A DNA stretch of 64,000 nt from DATBLE01 sp036555585 (GCA_036555585.1 DATBLE010000010.1:1-64000), one strand, 5' to 3'. Positions 8,307 through 16,936 are shown, counted from the stretch's first letter. The notes: generated from the letters alone by a model not told the origin. Numbers and translations are program-made.

Positions 8307-9569
8307 GTGGGTGCTCCTGCAAAGGATCAGAGGGTCCGAGAGCCCCGCGTCCGCGCACGGCTCGCGGAGATCCGCGTGTCGGTGGTACGAGGGCCTGCGC
8401 TCGGAATCTTCCTGTGGAGCCGCGCCGCGATCTGGGCCGGGGCGCTGTTCGCCTGGCTGGTGTTCGAGCCGAACCGGCATCCGAACGCCGCCCGCTGGGA
8501 CGACCCGACGCTGACCCGCGACCTGGGCTGGGTCACCGACGTCTGGGCCCGCTGGGACAGCGTCTGGTTCCTGCGGATCGCCGACAACGGCTACGGAGCG
8601 GCACACGGCGTGGCCGCGGCCTTCTACCCGCTCTATCCGCTCACCCTGGCCGGGGTCGGCCGCGCCTTCGGCGGCCACTACCTGGTCGCCGGGATCGTCG
8701 TCTCGCTGGCGGCGGCCCTGGCCGCGTTCGTGCTCCTCTACCGGCTGGCCGAGACCCGCCTCGGGGCGGACGGGGCCCGCCGGGCCGTGCTCTACCTGGC
8801 GGTGTTCCCGATGGCGCTGTTCCTCGGCGCGGTCTACTCGGAGTCGCTGTTCCTCGCGCTCGCGATCGGCGCGTTCCTGCTCGCCGAGCGCGGGCGCTGG
8901 CTCGGCGCAGGCGTGGTCACCGGCCTGGCGATGCTCACGCGGATCGCCGGCGTCGCCCTCCTGCCGGCGCTCGTCGTCATGGCCTGGCGCCGGCCCGCCC
9001 GCGCGCGTGCGCTTCTCCGCCTCTGCGCCGCACCGCTGGTCTTCTCCGCCTACCCCGTCTACCTCGCGAGCTCGCGCGGCGACGCGCTGGCGTTCGCGCG
9101 TGCGCAGGGCTTCTGGAACCGCCACCTCTCGTACGCCGGGCCGCTCGGGGGGATCTGGGACGGCCTGCGCTCGGCCTGGGCAGGCGTCGAGCAGCTCGCC
9201 TCCGGCTCGCACACCCACGTCTACTGGACGCCGGTGCAGGACACCGACCCGATGCGGGCGGCAGCCGTCAACCTCGAAGCCTTCGCGTTCCTCGTCCTCC
9301 TCGTCGCTCTGACCGTGATCGCCTGGCGGCGGTTCGGCGCCCCCTACGGCCTCTTCTGCGCCGTGAGCCTCGCGATCCCGCTGAGCGCGCCGAGCAGCAG
9401 GTGGCCGCTGCTGTCGATGCCCCGATTCGGCCTCGTTCTCTTCCCGTGCTTCATGGCGCTCGCCGTCATCGGCGGTCGCCCCCGGGTGCACACGGCGATC
9501 CTCGTCGTCAGCTCGATCATGCTCGGCGTGGCCGTCACCCAGTGGGCGCTCTGGCAATGGGTCGCCTAG
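8307..9569 (+). CDS. PIG-V-like mannosyltransferase family membrane protein
   Basis: A 420-residue polytopic protein with GT-C features: a luminal-loop motif WARWDSVWFLRIADNGY near residue 80, FYPLYPL, and YSESLFLALAIGAF, which match the PIG-V/GPI-mannosyltransferase-like family found in actinobacteria. Such enzymes use polyprenyl-phosphomannose as donor. It starts at GTG 8307 and overlaps the next gene by 13 bases. It heads a four-gene overlapping run (membrane mannosyltransferase, binding protein, HAD hydrolase, CPBP protease) that ends at 11671. Confidence 0.8.
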   Translation: MGAPAKDQRVREPRVRARLAEIRVSVVRGPALGIFLWSRAAIWAGALFAWLVFEPNRHPNAARWDDPTLTRDLGWVTDVWARWDSVWFLRIADNGYGAAHGVAAAFYPLYPLTLAGVGRAFGGHYLVAGIVVSLAAALAAFVLLYRLAETRLGADGARRAVLYLAVFPMALFLGAVYSESLFLALAIGAFLLAERGRWLGAGVVTGLAMLTRIAGVALLPALVVMAWRRPARARALLRLCAAPLVFSAYPVYLASSRGDALAFARAQGFWNRHLSYAGPLGGIWDGLRSAWAGVEQLASGSHTHVYWTPVQDTDPMRAAAVNLEAFAFLVLLVALTVIAWRRFGAPYGLFCAVSLAIPLSAPSSRWPLLSMPRFGLVLFPCFMALAVIGGRPRVHTAILVVSSIMLGVAVTQWALWQWVA

Positions 9570-10402
9570 CGGCGGCTGCCGCCTGCGCGGCGGCGCTGCT
9601 GCTCGTGGCGACCGCCTGCGGCGAGCGCTCGGAGCCGACCGGCGCGAGCGCCCCGCTCTACCCGGTGACGATCACCACCGGCGACCGCCCGATCGCGATC
9701 GGCCGCCCGGCACGGCGGATCGCCGTCGCCGATGCTCCGTCCGAGGAGCTCGTCCGCGCGCTCGGGGCGCATGTGGTCGGATCCGCGCCGACGATCGCGG
9801 TCGATGTCCTCCGGAAGCTGAAGCCGGATCTGATCGTCGCCACCGACACGGTCGACGAGCGGGCGCTCTCGCGGGCGGCGGCGGCGACGCACGCCGAGGT
9901 GTACTCGGCGCCGGGCGACTCGATTACGCAGGTCGAGCGCGCGATCACCCAGCTCGGGCTGCTCACCGGCACGCCCGTGCGCGCCCGGACGCTCGTGCGC
10001 AGGATCGAGCGGAAGCGCCACGCCATCGACACAGCCCTGAGGCGTGTTCCGACCGTCAGCGTGTTCGTCGACACCGGGCTGATGACGACCGTGCCCGACC
10101 AGTCCCTGATCGGCGACGTGCTGAGCGAGGCACATGCCAGGAACGTCGCCGGCGACGATGCCGTTGCCGGGCCGGTGGACCCCGCAGAGCTCGCGCGGCT
10201 CGACCCGGACGTCTACGTCGTCACCGCCGACACGATGACGACGCTCGCCGACCTGCGGCGCAACCCCGCGACCCGCAAGCTGCGTGCCGTCCGCGAGGGC
10301 CACTTCGTCGTCCTCGACCAGGCGCTGCTCGCTCCGGGGCCCCGGATCGGCGAAGGGCTCGACCAGGTTGCAAGGCTGCTGCACCCGGATGCGTTTCGCT
10401 GA
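9557..10402 (+). CDS. Periplasmic binding protein (BtuF/FecB-like helical-backbone fold)
   Basis: A 281-residue lipoprotein. The signal peptide ends in a lipobox (LLLVATACG, Cys near residue 20). The mature part has the TroA/BtuF fold: RPARRIAVADAPSEELVRALGAHVVG, KLKPDLIVATDT, and a C-terminal lobe DPDVYVVTADT and VREGHFVVLDQALLAPG. Relatives deliver ferric siderophores or cobalamin to an ABC importer. No permease or ATPase gene is nearby, so the ligand cannot be inferred. It overlaps the mannosyltransferase gene by 13 bases and the HAD gene by 14. Confidence 0.8.
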   Translation: MGRLAAAAACAAALLLVATACGERSEPTGASAPLYPVTITTGDRPIAIGRPARRIAVADAPSEELVRALGAHVVGSAPTIAVDVLRKLKPDLIVATDTVDERALSRAAAATHAEVYSAPGDSITQVERAITQLGLLTGTPVRARTLVRRIERKRHAIDTALRRVPTVSVFVDTGLMTTVPDQSLIGDVLSEAHARNVAGDDAVAGPVDPAELARLDPDVYVVTADTMTTLADLRRNPATRKLRAVREGHFVVLDQALLAPGPRIGEGLDQVARLLHPDAFR

Positions 10403-11021
10403 CCTCGACGCCGTCACCGTCGACGGCTACGGAACGCTCGTCCAGCTGCTCGACCCCGTGCCGAGCCTCGTCCGTTCGCTGGCCGAGCACAACCTCGACC
10501 GGGAGCCGGAGGTCGTCCGCTCGGCGTTCGCAGCGGAGGTCGCGTACTACCGACCGGAGGCGGTCCGGGGCCGTGACGCCGACTCGCTGCTCGAGCTCCG
10601 CCGCGACTGCACCGGCGTGTTCCTGCGCGCCGCCGGCGCCGACCTGGAGCCGGGCTCGTTCGTCGACGCCTTCATGGCGTCGATTCGCTTCGAGCCCGTG
10701 CCCGGCTCGCTCGAGGCGCTCGAGGGGCTGCGGCGTCGGGGACTCGATCTCGCCGTCGTCTCCAACTGGGACGTCGGGCTCGCGGAGCACCTCGAGCGGA
10801 TCGGAGCCGGTCGGCTCTTCTCGACGATCGTGACGAGCGCAGAGGCGGGCGCGGCCAAGCCCGACCCCGCAGTCTTCCGCCTCGCGCTGAAGCGGCTGGG
10901 CGTCGCTCCCGAGCGGGCGCTGCACGTCGGCGACGCGCCGGAGGACGAGCAGGGGGCGAGCGCTGCAGGGATGCGGTTCGTCCAGGCACCGCTCGCGACC
11001 GCCTTCGCGAGCTGGTCGTGA
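10389..11021 (+). CDS. HAD-superfamily hydrolase
   Basis: A 210-residue cytoplasmic phosphatase-like protein. Motif I is VDGYGTL (nucleophile Asp near residue 12), motif II LAVVSNWD, motif III the Lys in AGAAKPDPAVF, and motif IV HVGDAPEDEQGA. The helical cap lies between motifs I and II. The substrate is unknown; the family includes haloacid dehalogenases and small-metabolite phosphatases. ATG at 10389 overlaps the binding-protein gene, and the gene overlaps the next start by four bases, so it is translationally coupled on both sides. Confidence 0.85.
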   Translation: MRFADLDAVTVDGYGTLVQLLDPVPSLVRSLAEHNLDREPEVVRSAFAAEVAYYRPEAVRGRDADSLLELRRDCTGVFLRAAGADLEPGSFVDAFMASIRFEPVPGSLEALEGLRRRGLDLAVVSNWDVGLAEHLERIGAGRLFSTIVTSAEAGAAKPDPAVFRLALKRLGVAPERALHVGDAPEDEQGASAAGMRFVQAPLATAFASWS

Positions 11022-11671
11022 GCGGTCTGCGCAGCGGGAAGCTGACCGCATGGGTGATCCTCGTCTCGGTGCTCGCGCTGCTCGGGTATGCGAGCCGCGC
11101 GGCCGGAGGAAAGCCGCCGAAGGACGCCGCCTACCTGTACTCGACCGCCGCGTCCGGCCTCGTGCAGTACGCGATCATCCTCGCCGTCGTCCTGGCCATC
11201 GCCCGGCCGGACTGGTCGCTGCTGGCGCTGCGGCGGCCGAGAGCGTGGGCGAGGACGGTGGGCGCCGTGGTGGTCGTCTTCATCGCCGTCTACGCGGCCA
11301 GCGCCGCCGTCTCCGCCTTCGGCGACCCCGGGCGCGAGCAGGGCCTGACGCCGACCAACTGGGACTCGAGCCGCGCGGTCCCGTTCGCCGTCAACTTCGT
11401 CGTCTTCGTCGCCGTCGCTCCCTTCGTCGAGGAGGTGACCTTCCGCGGGCTCGGGTATTCGCTGCTCGAGCCGCTCGGCCGGGTGACCGCGATCCTCTGG
11501 ATCGGCGTCGCCTTCGGCCTTGCCCACGGGCTGCTCGAGGGACTGCCGATCCTGATCGTCTTCGGCTGCGGGCTCGCCTGGCTGCGCGAGCGCTCGGACA
11601 GCGTCTACCCCGGGATGCTCGTGCACGCCACGTTCAACGCCGTCGCGCTGGTCGTCGCCGTGTCGACCTGA
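11018..11671 (+). CDS. CPBP-family intramembrane metalloprotease
   Basis: A 217-residue membrane protein of the CAAX-protease/bacteriocin-processing family. It has the motifs VEEVTFRGL (EExxxR), FGLAHGLLEGLP (metal-binding His) and HATFNA, inside four or more hydrophobic helices. The family cleaves peptides within membranes or protects against bacteriocins; the substrate here is unknown. GTG at 11018 overlaps the stop of the HAD gene (GTGA), the last step of the coupled run that starts at 8307. Confidence 0.85.
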   Translation: MSGLRSGKLTAWVILVSVLALLGYASRAAGGKPPKDAAYLYSTAASGLVQYAIILAVVLAIARPDWSLLALRRPRAWARTVGAVVVVFIAVYAASAAVSAFGDPGREQGLTPTNWDSSRAVPFAVNFVVFVAVAPFVEEVTFRGLGYSLLEPLGRVTAILWIGVAFGLAHGLLEGLPILIVFGCGLAWLRERSDSVYPGMLVHATFNAVALVVAVST

Positions 11672-11692
11672 GCGGCAGGACTCGCCGCGCGC

Positions 11693-12847
11693 GTGTCTAA
11701 GCTCACGGCCGTGCGCCGCGCCCTCCCCCTGGCCGTGCTCCTGCTTGCCTGGCCCGCCTCGGCGCCGGCCGCTCCTCCGGCGCTGACCCTGAAGGCGCCT
11801 GCCGCGACGACCTACCTGCACATGGTCGACTTCGCCGGCCGCCTGACGCCCACGGCGCCGGGAGCCCGGGTGCGGCTGGTGCGCGGCTCGACGACGGTCG
11901 CGACGGCGCGCGTTCGCGGCGACGGCAGCTTCCTCTTCAAGGTCGAGCTCGCCAGCCCGGGGCCGTTCCACGTCGCGTGGCTGTCGGCGAGGTCGAGCGA
12001 CGTGACGATCCGGATCCGGCCGCGGCTGGAGGCGGCGCTCGTCGGCAGCAGGGTCGCCGGCGCGCCGCTGAAGCTCGCCGCGTCGCTCGAGCCGACCGGT
12101 GCAGGACGCGTCCGCGTCCAGGTCATCCGCAGCGGCGAGGTCGGCTTCGACCGGAGCTTCCCCGGCAGCGCCCGGGTGGCACTCGGAACCCGGGAGACCG
12201 GGACGGTCCGCGTCCGGTTGACCACCCTGCCGCGCCCGGGCTTCGATCCGATCAGCCGCGAGCTGACCGCCACGCTCCGGCCGCCGAGCCTCGCCGTCGG
12301 CACCACGAGCCCGGCGGTGGCAGAGCTCGCCCGTCGCCTCGCTGCGCTGCACTACGCCGTCCCTTCGTTCTCGTCGACGTTCAGCTACGACTTCGTCGAG
12401 AGCGTCTACGCGTTCCAGAAGGTCCAGGGGCTCGAGCGGACGGGCGCTGTCGACGCGGCGCTATGGGCGAAGCTGGACAGCCCGCGCGTCCCGGCGCCGA
12501 GGTACAGAACGCCGGGCGACCACATCGAGGTCGACAAGACCCACCAGGTGCTGTACCTCGTGCGGGACGGGCAGATCACGATGATCTCGCCGGTCGCGAC
12601 CGCCGGGATCGCCGGGTACTACACGCCCGAGGGAAGGTTCGCGATCTACGAGAAGCGGGCGGGGTGGGACCGGAGCCCGCTCGGCGTCCTCTGGAACCCG
12701 ATGTACTTCCTGGGCGGGTACGCCATCCACGGGGGCGACCCGGTACCGCCCTACCCGGCCTCGCACGGCTGCGTACGGGTGCCGGACTTCGTGATCTCCC
12801 GGCTCTTCACCTCGGAGCCGTACGGCGAAGCGGTCTACGTCTACTAG
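11693..12847 (+). CDS. L,D-transpeptidase with peptidoglycan-binding domain
   Basis: An exported 384-residue protein. A signal peptide (residues 1 to about 27, ending APAAPP) is followed by beta-rich Ig-like sequence (30-200), a PG_binding_1 domain (about 203-265, with VESVYAFQKVQGLERTG) and a C-terminal YkuD domain. The active-site motif is complete: IHGGD and SHGCVRV, with C360 as nucleophile. It would form 3-3 cross-links or attach proteins to peptidoglycan outside the membrane. GTG at 11693 gives the signal peptide. A stem-loop follows the stop. Confidence 0.9.
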   Translation: MSKLTAVRRALPLAVLLLAWPASAPAAPPALTLKAPAATTYLHMVDFAGRLTPTAPGARVRLVRGSTTVATARVRGDGSFLFKVELASPGPFHVAWLSARSSDVTIRIRPRLEAALVGSRVAGAPLKLAASLEPTGAGRVRVQVIRSGEVGFDRSFPGSARVALGTRETGTVRVRLTTLPRPGFDPISRELTATLRPPSLAVGTTSPAVAELARRLAALHYAVPSFSSTFSYDFVESVYAFQKVQGLERTGAVDAALWAKLDSPRVPAPRYRTPGDHIEVDKTHQVLYLVRDGQITMISPVATAGIAGYYTPEGRFAIYEKRAGWDRSPLGVLWNPMYFLGGYAIHGGDPVPPYPASHGCVRVPDFVISRLFTSEPYGEAVYVY

Positions 12848-12862
12848 CCGGGCGGAGCCCGG
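12848..12862 (+). terminator. Stem-loop after the L,D-transpeptidase gene
   Basis: CCGGGC and GCCCGG separated by GGA, immediately after the stop. There is no T-run, so it may be only a weak or Rho-assisted terminator. Confidence 0.35.
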
Positions 12863-12911
12863 CTCCGGCGGCAATTCGTATCGACTCTCCCACGATTAGG
12901 GTTCGATCCCC

Positions 12912-13379
12912 GTGATCCTGAAAATCTGTGCTCTCACGGCTCTTGTCCTCGCGCTCGCAGGCGGCGTGATCTGGACACAGGTGGTAGAGGGGGGTACGAA
13001 GCAGCTGGCCTGGCAGGACGTGACCGCACAGATGCCCGGCGTGCTCTGGCCCAAGTCGGTCACGCGCTCGTTCTGGAGACGGCGCCAGGTCGTGCGCTAC
13101 CTGGCCCGGACGTTCCCGGAGGGCCCGCCGAAGGTGCCGCGGTTCGACTTCGCCCGCCGGCGCCTGATCCTCGTCGCCGCCGGTCCACGGTCGAGCACGG
13201 GCTACGGCGTCCGGATCGTCAAGATCACCGAGCGGCGCAGCACGATCGACGTGCTCGCGCGCGAGACCACGCCGACGCTGCGATCCGGGACGGTCGCACG
13301 CCTCACGTCCCCGTACCGGCTGATCACCATCCCGGCAACATCGAAGCGCGTTTACGTACAGTGGCAGGGCCGACCGTGA
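12912..13379 (+). CDS. Secreted or anchored PrcB-like domain protein
   Basis: A 155-residue protein with one N-terminal hydrophobic segment (residues 3-22) and then a soluble domain. The segment GPRSSTGYGVRIVKI and a later SPYRLITIP match the pattern of the PrcB C-terminal domain, known from a Treponema protease-complex subunit and from many exported proteins of unknown role. Function is not established. GTG at 12912 is the start. It overlaps the chorismate mutase gene by four bases, which suggests coupling. Confidence 0.6.
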   Translation: MILKICALTALVLALAGGVIWTQVVEGGTKQLAWQDVTAQMPGVLWPKSVTRSFWRRRQVVRYLARTFPEGPPKVPRFDFARRRLILVAAGPRSSTGYGVRIVKITERRSTIDVLARETTPTLRSGTVARLTSPYRLITIPATSKRVYVQWQGRP

Positions 13380-13645
13380 GCGCCCCCGATCCAGTCCTCC
13401 ACGAGCTCCGCGAGCAGATCTCGGCCACCGACCGGGCGATCGTCGACGCGTTCAACACGCGCCTCGAGCTGGTCGCCCGGATCAAGGCCCACAAGGAGTC
13501 CCGCGGGATCGGCTTCCTCGACCCGGAGCGGGAGCAGTCGATGCTCCGCGACCTGACCGGGGCGAACCGCGGCCCGCTGTCGGCCGAGGGCCTGCACGAG
13601 CTGTTCACCACGCTCCTCGACCTCACCAAGCGGGAGGTGTCGTAG
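13376..13645 (+). CDS. Chorismate mutase, type II (AroQ fold)
   Basis: An all-helical protein of about 89 residues that converts chorismate to prephenate in Phe/Tyr synthesis. It shows the AroQ pattern: LHELREQISATDRAIVDAF, RLELVARIKAHK, and FLDPEREQSMLRDL. The lengths and the catalytic Arg and Lys positions fit a monofunctional AroQ. I preferred the GTG at 13376, which overlaps the previous stop (GTGA). A GTG at 13361 would add five residues. It stands alone from other aromatic genes here. Confidence 0.85.
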   Translation: MSAPDPVLHELREQISATDRAIVDAFNTRLELVARIKAHKESRGIGFLDPEREQSMLRDLTGANRGPLSAEGLHELFTTLLDLTKREVS

Positions 13646-13651
13646 AAAGGC

Positions 13652-13703
13652 GGCCTCTGCCCCTCCGGGTCAGAGCCCTGACCGATACGCCCGCGTCGCG
13701 GGC
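13652..13703. terminator. Possible bidirectional terminator between convergent genes
   Basis: Two GC-rich inverted repeats (GGCCTCTG at 13652-13659 with CAGAGCC at 13671-13677, and GCCCG with CGGGC at 13689-13703) lie between convergent gene ends. No T-run is present. Confidence 0.3.
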
Positions 13704-14200
13704 TAGCTGTCTTCCTCTTCGACCGCGAACTCGTCGGGGGTGACCTGGTCGAGGAACTTGCGGAACTCATCGACGATCTCCTCCTCGTTCACCTCTTCGC
13801 CCTCGAACTCGATCGCCGACTCCTCGATCACGCGGTCGTCGGCGAAGATCGGCGCCTCGGCCCGTACGGCGAGCGCGATGGCATCGGACGGTCGCGAGTC
13901 GACCTCGATCTCCGACCCGTCCTGCTGGATGGTGATGCTCGCGTAGAAGGTGTTGTCGCGCAGCTCCGTGACCGTGATCCTGGTCACGCGCGCCTCGAGC
14001 TCCGCGAGCATGGAGGTGACGAGGTCGTGGGTCAGCGGCCGCGGCGTGCTCGCGCCCTGGAGCTTCATCAGGATCGCCGCCGCTTCCGAGTGACCGATCC
14101 AGATCGGGAGGAACTTGTTTCCCTCTGCGGTCTTCAGGAGCACGATCGGCTGCTTGCCGACGATGTCGAAGCTGACGCCGTAGATGTGCATCTCGTGCAT
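13703..14200 (-). CDS. Bifunctional nuclease family protein (BFN/DUF151)
   Basis: A 165-residue protein of the DUF151 family. The N-terminal beta domain has QPIVLLKTAEGNKFLPIWIG and HSEAAAILMKLQG. The middle has TFYASITI and SRPSDAIALAVRAEAPIFA, all hallmarks of the family. The C-terminus is very acidic (about 35 residues rich in Glu/Asp), a common BFN feature. Family members in plants and Thermotoga have DNase/RNase activity or unknown roles. The gene faces chorismate mutase, with no operon partner. Confidence 0.85.
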   Translation of the reverse strand: MHEMHIYGVSFDIVGKQPIVLLKTAEGNKFLPIWIGHSEAAAILMKLQGASTPRPLTHDLVTSMLAELEARVTRITVTELRDNTFYASITIQQDGSEIEVDSRPSDAIALAVRAEAPIFADDRVIEESAIEFEGEEVNEEEIVDEFRKFLDQVTPDEFAVEEEDS

Positions 14201-14283
14201 CGACCCGGGCCTCTGGTCTGATCTTAGCCCAGGCCTTCGTCCTCAAACGGTCATGGCCCGCGCCGAACGCATACGTTTCCGTC

Positions 14284-15132
14284 GTGAGCGACCTCCGCGT
14301 CGGGCTCAAGCTCGCGCCGCAGTTCACGACGGTGGAAGAGCTGCGCACGGTTTGGCGGATCGCCGACGAGGCCGGCTTCGACCACTGCTGGAACTTCGAC
14401 CACTTCGCGTCGATCGGGGCGCACGGCAACTTCGGCGACGTCTTCGAGGGCTGGACGCTGCTCGGCGCGATGGCGGAGGCGACCAGCCGGGTCCGGATCG
14501 GCTGCATGGTCACGGGCAACACGTACCGGCACCCCGGCGTGCTGGCGAAGATGGCGGTCACGGTCGACCACCTCTCGGGCGGGCGGCTCGAGTTCGGACT
14601 CGGAGCCGCCTGGGCCGAGGTCGAGCACACCATGTTCGACCTCGAGTTCGGCACCGCCGGGCAGCGGATCGCGAGGCTCGAGGAGGCCTGCCGGGCGATC
14701 GAGCTCCTCTGGGCGGAAGATCGAGCGACCTTCGACGGCGAGCACTACCGCCTCGCCGAGGCGATCGCGAACCCGAAGCCGGTGCAACGACCCCGGCCGC
14801 CGATCTGGATCGGCGGGTCGGGGGAACGGAAGACCCTTCGCGTGGTCGCGGAGCACGCGGACGTCTGGAATCTCGCGTCCGGCGAGGTCGAGGAGGCGGT
14901 CCGGCTCTCGGGGGTGCTCGATCGGCACTGCGCCGACGTCGGGCGCGATCCCGCGGAGATCCGCCGCTCGGTCCAGCTCTTCTTCACCGGCGACGCCGAG
15001 GCTCTCCTCGGACAGGCGGAGGCGTTCGCCGCGAACGGCTTCAGCGAGCTGATCGTCGGCGCACGCGGGGGTACCGCCGAGGCGGACGCCGACGCCATCG
15101 CCGAGGCGCTTCCCCGCCTGCGCAGCCTCTAG
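14284..15132 (+). CDS. LLM-class flavin/F420-dependent oxidoreductase
   Basis: A 282-residue (beta/alpha)8-barrel luciferase-like monooxygenase. Diagnostic stretches are LRTVWRIADEAGFDHCWNFD, MAVTVDHLSGGRLEFGLGA and RPPIWIGGSGERKTLRV. Many actinobacterial members use coenzyme F420, and the short length favours that group over FMN-dependent monooxygenases. The substrate is unknown. GTG at 14284 fits the domain start. It lies just upstream of tRNA-Ile. Confidence 0.85.
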   Translation: MSDLRVGLKLAPQFTTVEELRTVWRIADEAGFDHCWNFDHFASIGAHGNFGDVFEGWTLLGAMAEATSRVRIGCMVTGNTYRHPGVLAKMAVTVDHLSGGRLEFGLGAAWAEVEHTMFDLEFGTAGQRIARLEEACRAIELLWAEDRATFDGEHYRLAEAIANPKPVQRPRPPIWIGGSGERKTLRVVAEHADVWNLASGEVEEAVRLSGVLDRHCADVGRDPAEIRRSVQLFFTGDAEALLGQAEAFAANGFSELIVGARGGTAEADADAIAEALPRLRSL

Positions 15133-15157
15133 GCCCGTCGCTACAATCCGCCACCGC

Positions 15158-15231
15158 GGGCGATTAGCTCAGTCGGTTAGAGCGCCGCTCTGATAAGGCG
15201 GAGGTCCGTGGTTCGAATCCACGATCGCCCA
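15158..15231 (+). tRNA. tRNA-Ile (anticodon GAT)
   Basis: A complete cloverleaf of 74 nt with the discriminator A. The acceptor stem GGGCGAT pairs with ATCGCCC. The D-arm has AGCTCAGTCGGTTAGAGC. The anticodon arm CCGCT-CTGATAA-GGCGG places GAT at 15192-15194. The T-arm is TCCGTGGTTCGAATCCACG less the flanks. CCA is not encoded (ATTCC follows). It stands alone, 7 kb from the origin, outside any rRNA operon. Confidence 0.97.
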
Positions 15232-15480
15232 TTCCCCGCCTCGCCCGCTTCGCTTTCCGCTCGGCTCGGCAAGCGCGCCTTCGGCGCACGCCCTTCGTAC
15301 CCTTGTTGTCGTTGTGGTCGGGCACCAGCGTCGAACCAGGCGTGAGGGCCGGCGGCAGTTCGAAGGACGTCCTCTTAGGTCCATCTACGGCCCCTGCTCG
15401 TACCGCTTCGTCCTGCCCGGCCCGGCGGCTGCCGGTACTGCCAGGATCGGCAGTCCGCCCTGCGGCCTAGACTCGCCTCC

Positions 15481-16608
15481 GTGACGGGGAGAACGCAGGA
15501 GGCCTTGTACTCGGAGATCGACCTCGAGCTGTCCTGGTCGGAGGACGAGCTGCCCCAGGTCGAGCGGACGAAGCACGTTCACAGCCTCCACCCGTACCTC
15601 GGCAAGTTCATCCCCCAGCTCGTCGACGTCTTCCTCCATCGCTACTTCACTCCCCGCGACTGTGTCTACGACCCGTTCGTGGGATCCGGGACCACTCTCG
15701 TGGAGGCGAGCGTCTTCGGAGCATCCTCCGTCGGTTGCGACATCTCGGCGTTCAACTGCCTGCTGGCGCGGGTCAAGACTGCGCGCTACTCGCTCGGCGT
15801 GCTCGAGCTAGGTCTGAAGGGAGCGCTCGAGGAGGCCCGGCGAAGCCAGTCGGCAACGGGTGCTCAGGCAAGCGAATGGCTTCGGGCCTGGTTCTCGGAG
15901 CGCGCTCTCGGCGAGCTCCTGGCCTACCGCGCGGCGATCGCAAACCTCGACGATCCGATCGCAGACGTGGCGAGGGTGATCCTGAGTCGGTCTGCGCGGT
16001 CTGCTCGTCGGACAACCCACTTCGACCTCGACTTTCCACGCTCTCCCCAGCTCGAGCCGTACTGGTGCCACAAGCACCGGCGCACCTGCCAACCAGTGGA
16101 TGAAGCCTCGAAGTTCCTGCAGAGATACACGCTCGACACGATGCGTCGGCTGCGTGAGTTCGCGCAGATGCGACGCGCAGGCAAGGCGCATGTCCTCCAC
16201 GCAGACTCACGTCTGGTCGAGCTTCCCGTTCGGGCAACCGGGATCGTCACGTCGCCCCCGTATCCGGGTCTGATCGACTACCACGAGCAGCACCGGTACG
16301 CCTACGAGCTGCTCGAGCTCCCGGATCGGCGCGAGGAGGAGATCGGGCCTGCTACTCGCGGTCGGTCGCGTCAGGCCGTTCGCGCATACGTGGAGAACAT
16401 GGTTGCCGTCTTCGCGCACGCGCGCGCTCGGCTTCCTCGGGGGGCACCTGTCGTCATCGTCGTCAATGACTCCAGGTCGCTCTACCCCGAGATCCTCGAC
16501 CGGTCCGGACTGTCGCTCGAGGAGCGATTGACCAGACACGTCAACCGTCGAACGGGGCGGCGCGCGGGTGAGTTCTTCGAGGAAGTGCTCGTCTGCTCGA
16601 CGAGATAG
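15481..16608 (+). CDS. Orphan DNA methyltransferase (N4-cytosine/N6-adenine type)
   Basis: A 375-residue S-adenosylmethionine-dependent amino-methyltransferase. SAM motif DPFVGSGTT is at 64-72 and catalytic motif TSPPY at 257-261. The N-terminal HSLHPYLGKFIPQLVDVF resembles solitary methylases of the type II group with motif I before motif IV. A Cys/His patch CHKHRRTC lies mid-protein. No restriction endonuclease gene is adjacent. It sits 250 bp after tRNA-Ile, a common integration site, and codon use looks slightly less GC-biased than that of its neighbours. Target sequence unknown. GTG start at 15481. Confidence 0.85.
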   Translation: MTGRTQEALYSEIDLELSWSEDELPQVERTKHVHSLHPYLGKFIPQLVDVFLHRYFTPRDCVYDPFVGSGTTLVEASVFGASSVGCDISAFNCLLARVKTARYSLGVLELGLKGALEEARRSQSATGAQASEWLRAWFSERALGELLAYRAAIANLDDPIADVARVILSRSARSARRTTHFDLDFPRSPQLEPYWCHKHRRTCQPVDEASKFLQRYTLDTMRRLREFAQMRRAGKAHVLHADSRLVELPVRATGIVTSPPYPGLIDYHEQHRYAYELLELPDRREEEIGPATRGRSRQAVRAYVENMVAVFAHARARLPRGAPVVIVVNDSRSLYPEILDRSGLSLEERLTRHVNRRTGRRAGEFFEEVLVCSTR

Positions 16609-16616
16609 CCGGCGAC

Positions 16617-16901
16617 CTAGATCCTCTCGCCCTCGACGAATGCGAGGCAGACGGGAAAGTCCTCGACAGACGTCGGCTCCGGGAGGCCGTGGCGCTGTCG
16701 GAGAGCGCGGAAGCCCGCGCCGGCGAAGAAGCCGTCGAAGACCTCCTTCGACGGACAGGTGTCGACCAGGACGATGCCGTCGTCGTCGCGGAGGCAGAGG
16801 TGGAGCCGCATGTTCTCGGCGGGGATCTCGGCGACCATCGACTCGTAGCTGCGCAGCAGCTCGTCGGGATCGCCTGCGAACCTCCAGATCGACGCGTGCA
16901 T
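16617..16901 (-). CDS. Small alpha/beta-barrel-like protein, function unknown
   Basis: A protein of about 94 residues beginning MHASIWRFAGDPDELLRSYE and ending LAFVEGERI. The opening pattern and length resemble dimeric alpha-beta barrel (antibiotic-biosynthesis-monooxygenase-like) proteins, but no catalytic motif can be named. ATG at 16901 is chosen as the family-like start; ATG at 16916 is possible and would approach the divergent acetyltransferase gene. Confidence 0.6.
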   Translation of the reverse strand: MHASIWRFAGDPDELLRSYESMVAEIPAENMRLHLCLRDDDGIVLVDTCPSKEVFDGFFAGAGFRALRQRHGLPEPTSVEDFPVCLAFVEGERI

Positions 16902-16936
16902 GGCCGCGGAGATCATGCCGCTACGCTGGGCGATCG

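Noticed and set aside
12890..12915. T-arm-like GGGTTCGATCCCC suggesting a second tRNA
   Set aside because: No acceptor, D- or anticodon stem can be folded around it; the T-stem would have only three pairs. It is the start of the PrcB-like gene.
15169..15384. A 71-codon minus-strand ORF ending HGPPPYQSGALTD
   Set aside because: Its C-terminus is the antisense translation of the tRNA-Ile gene, a well-known false protein, and the rest has no features.
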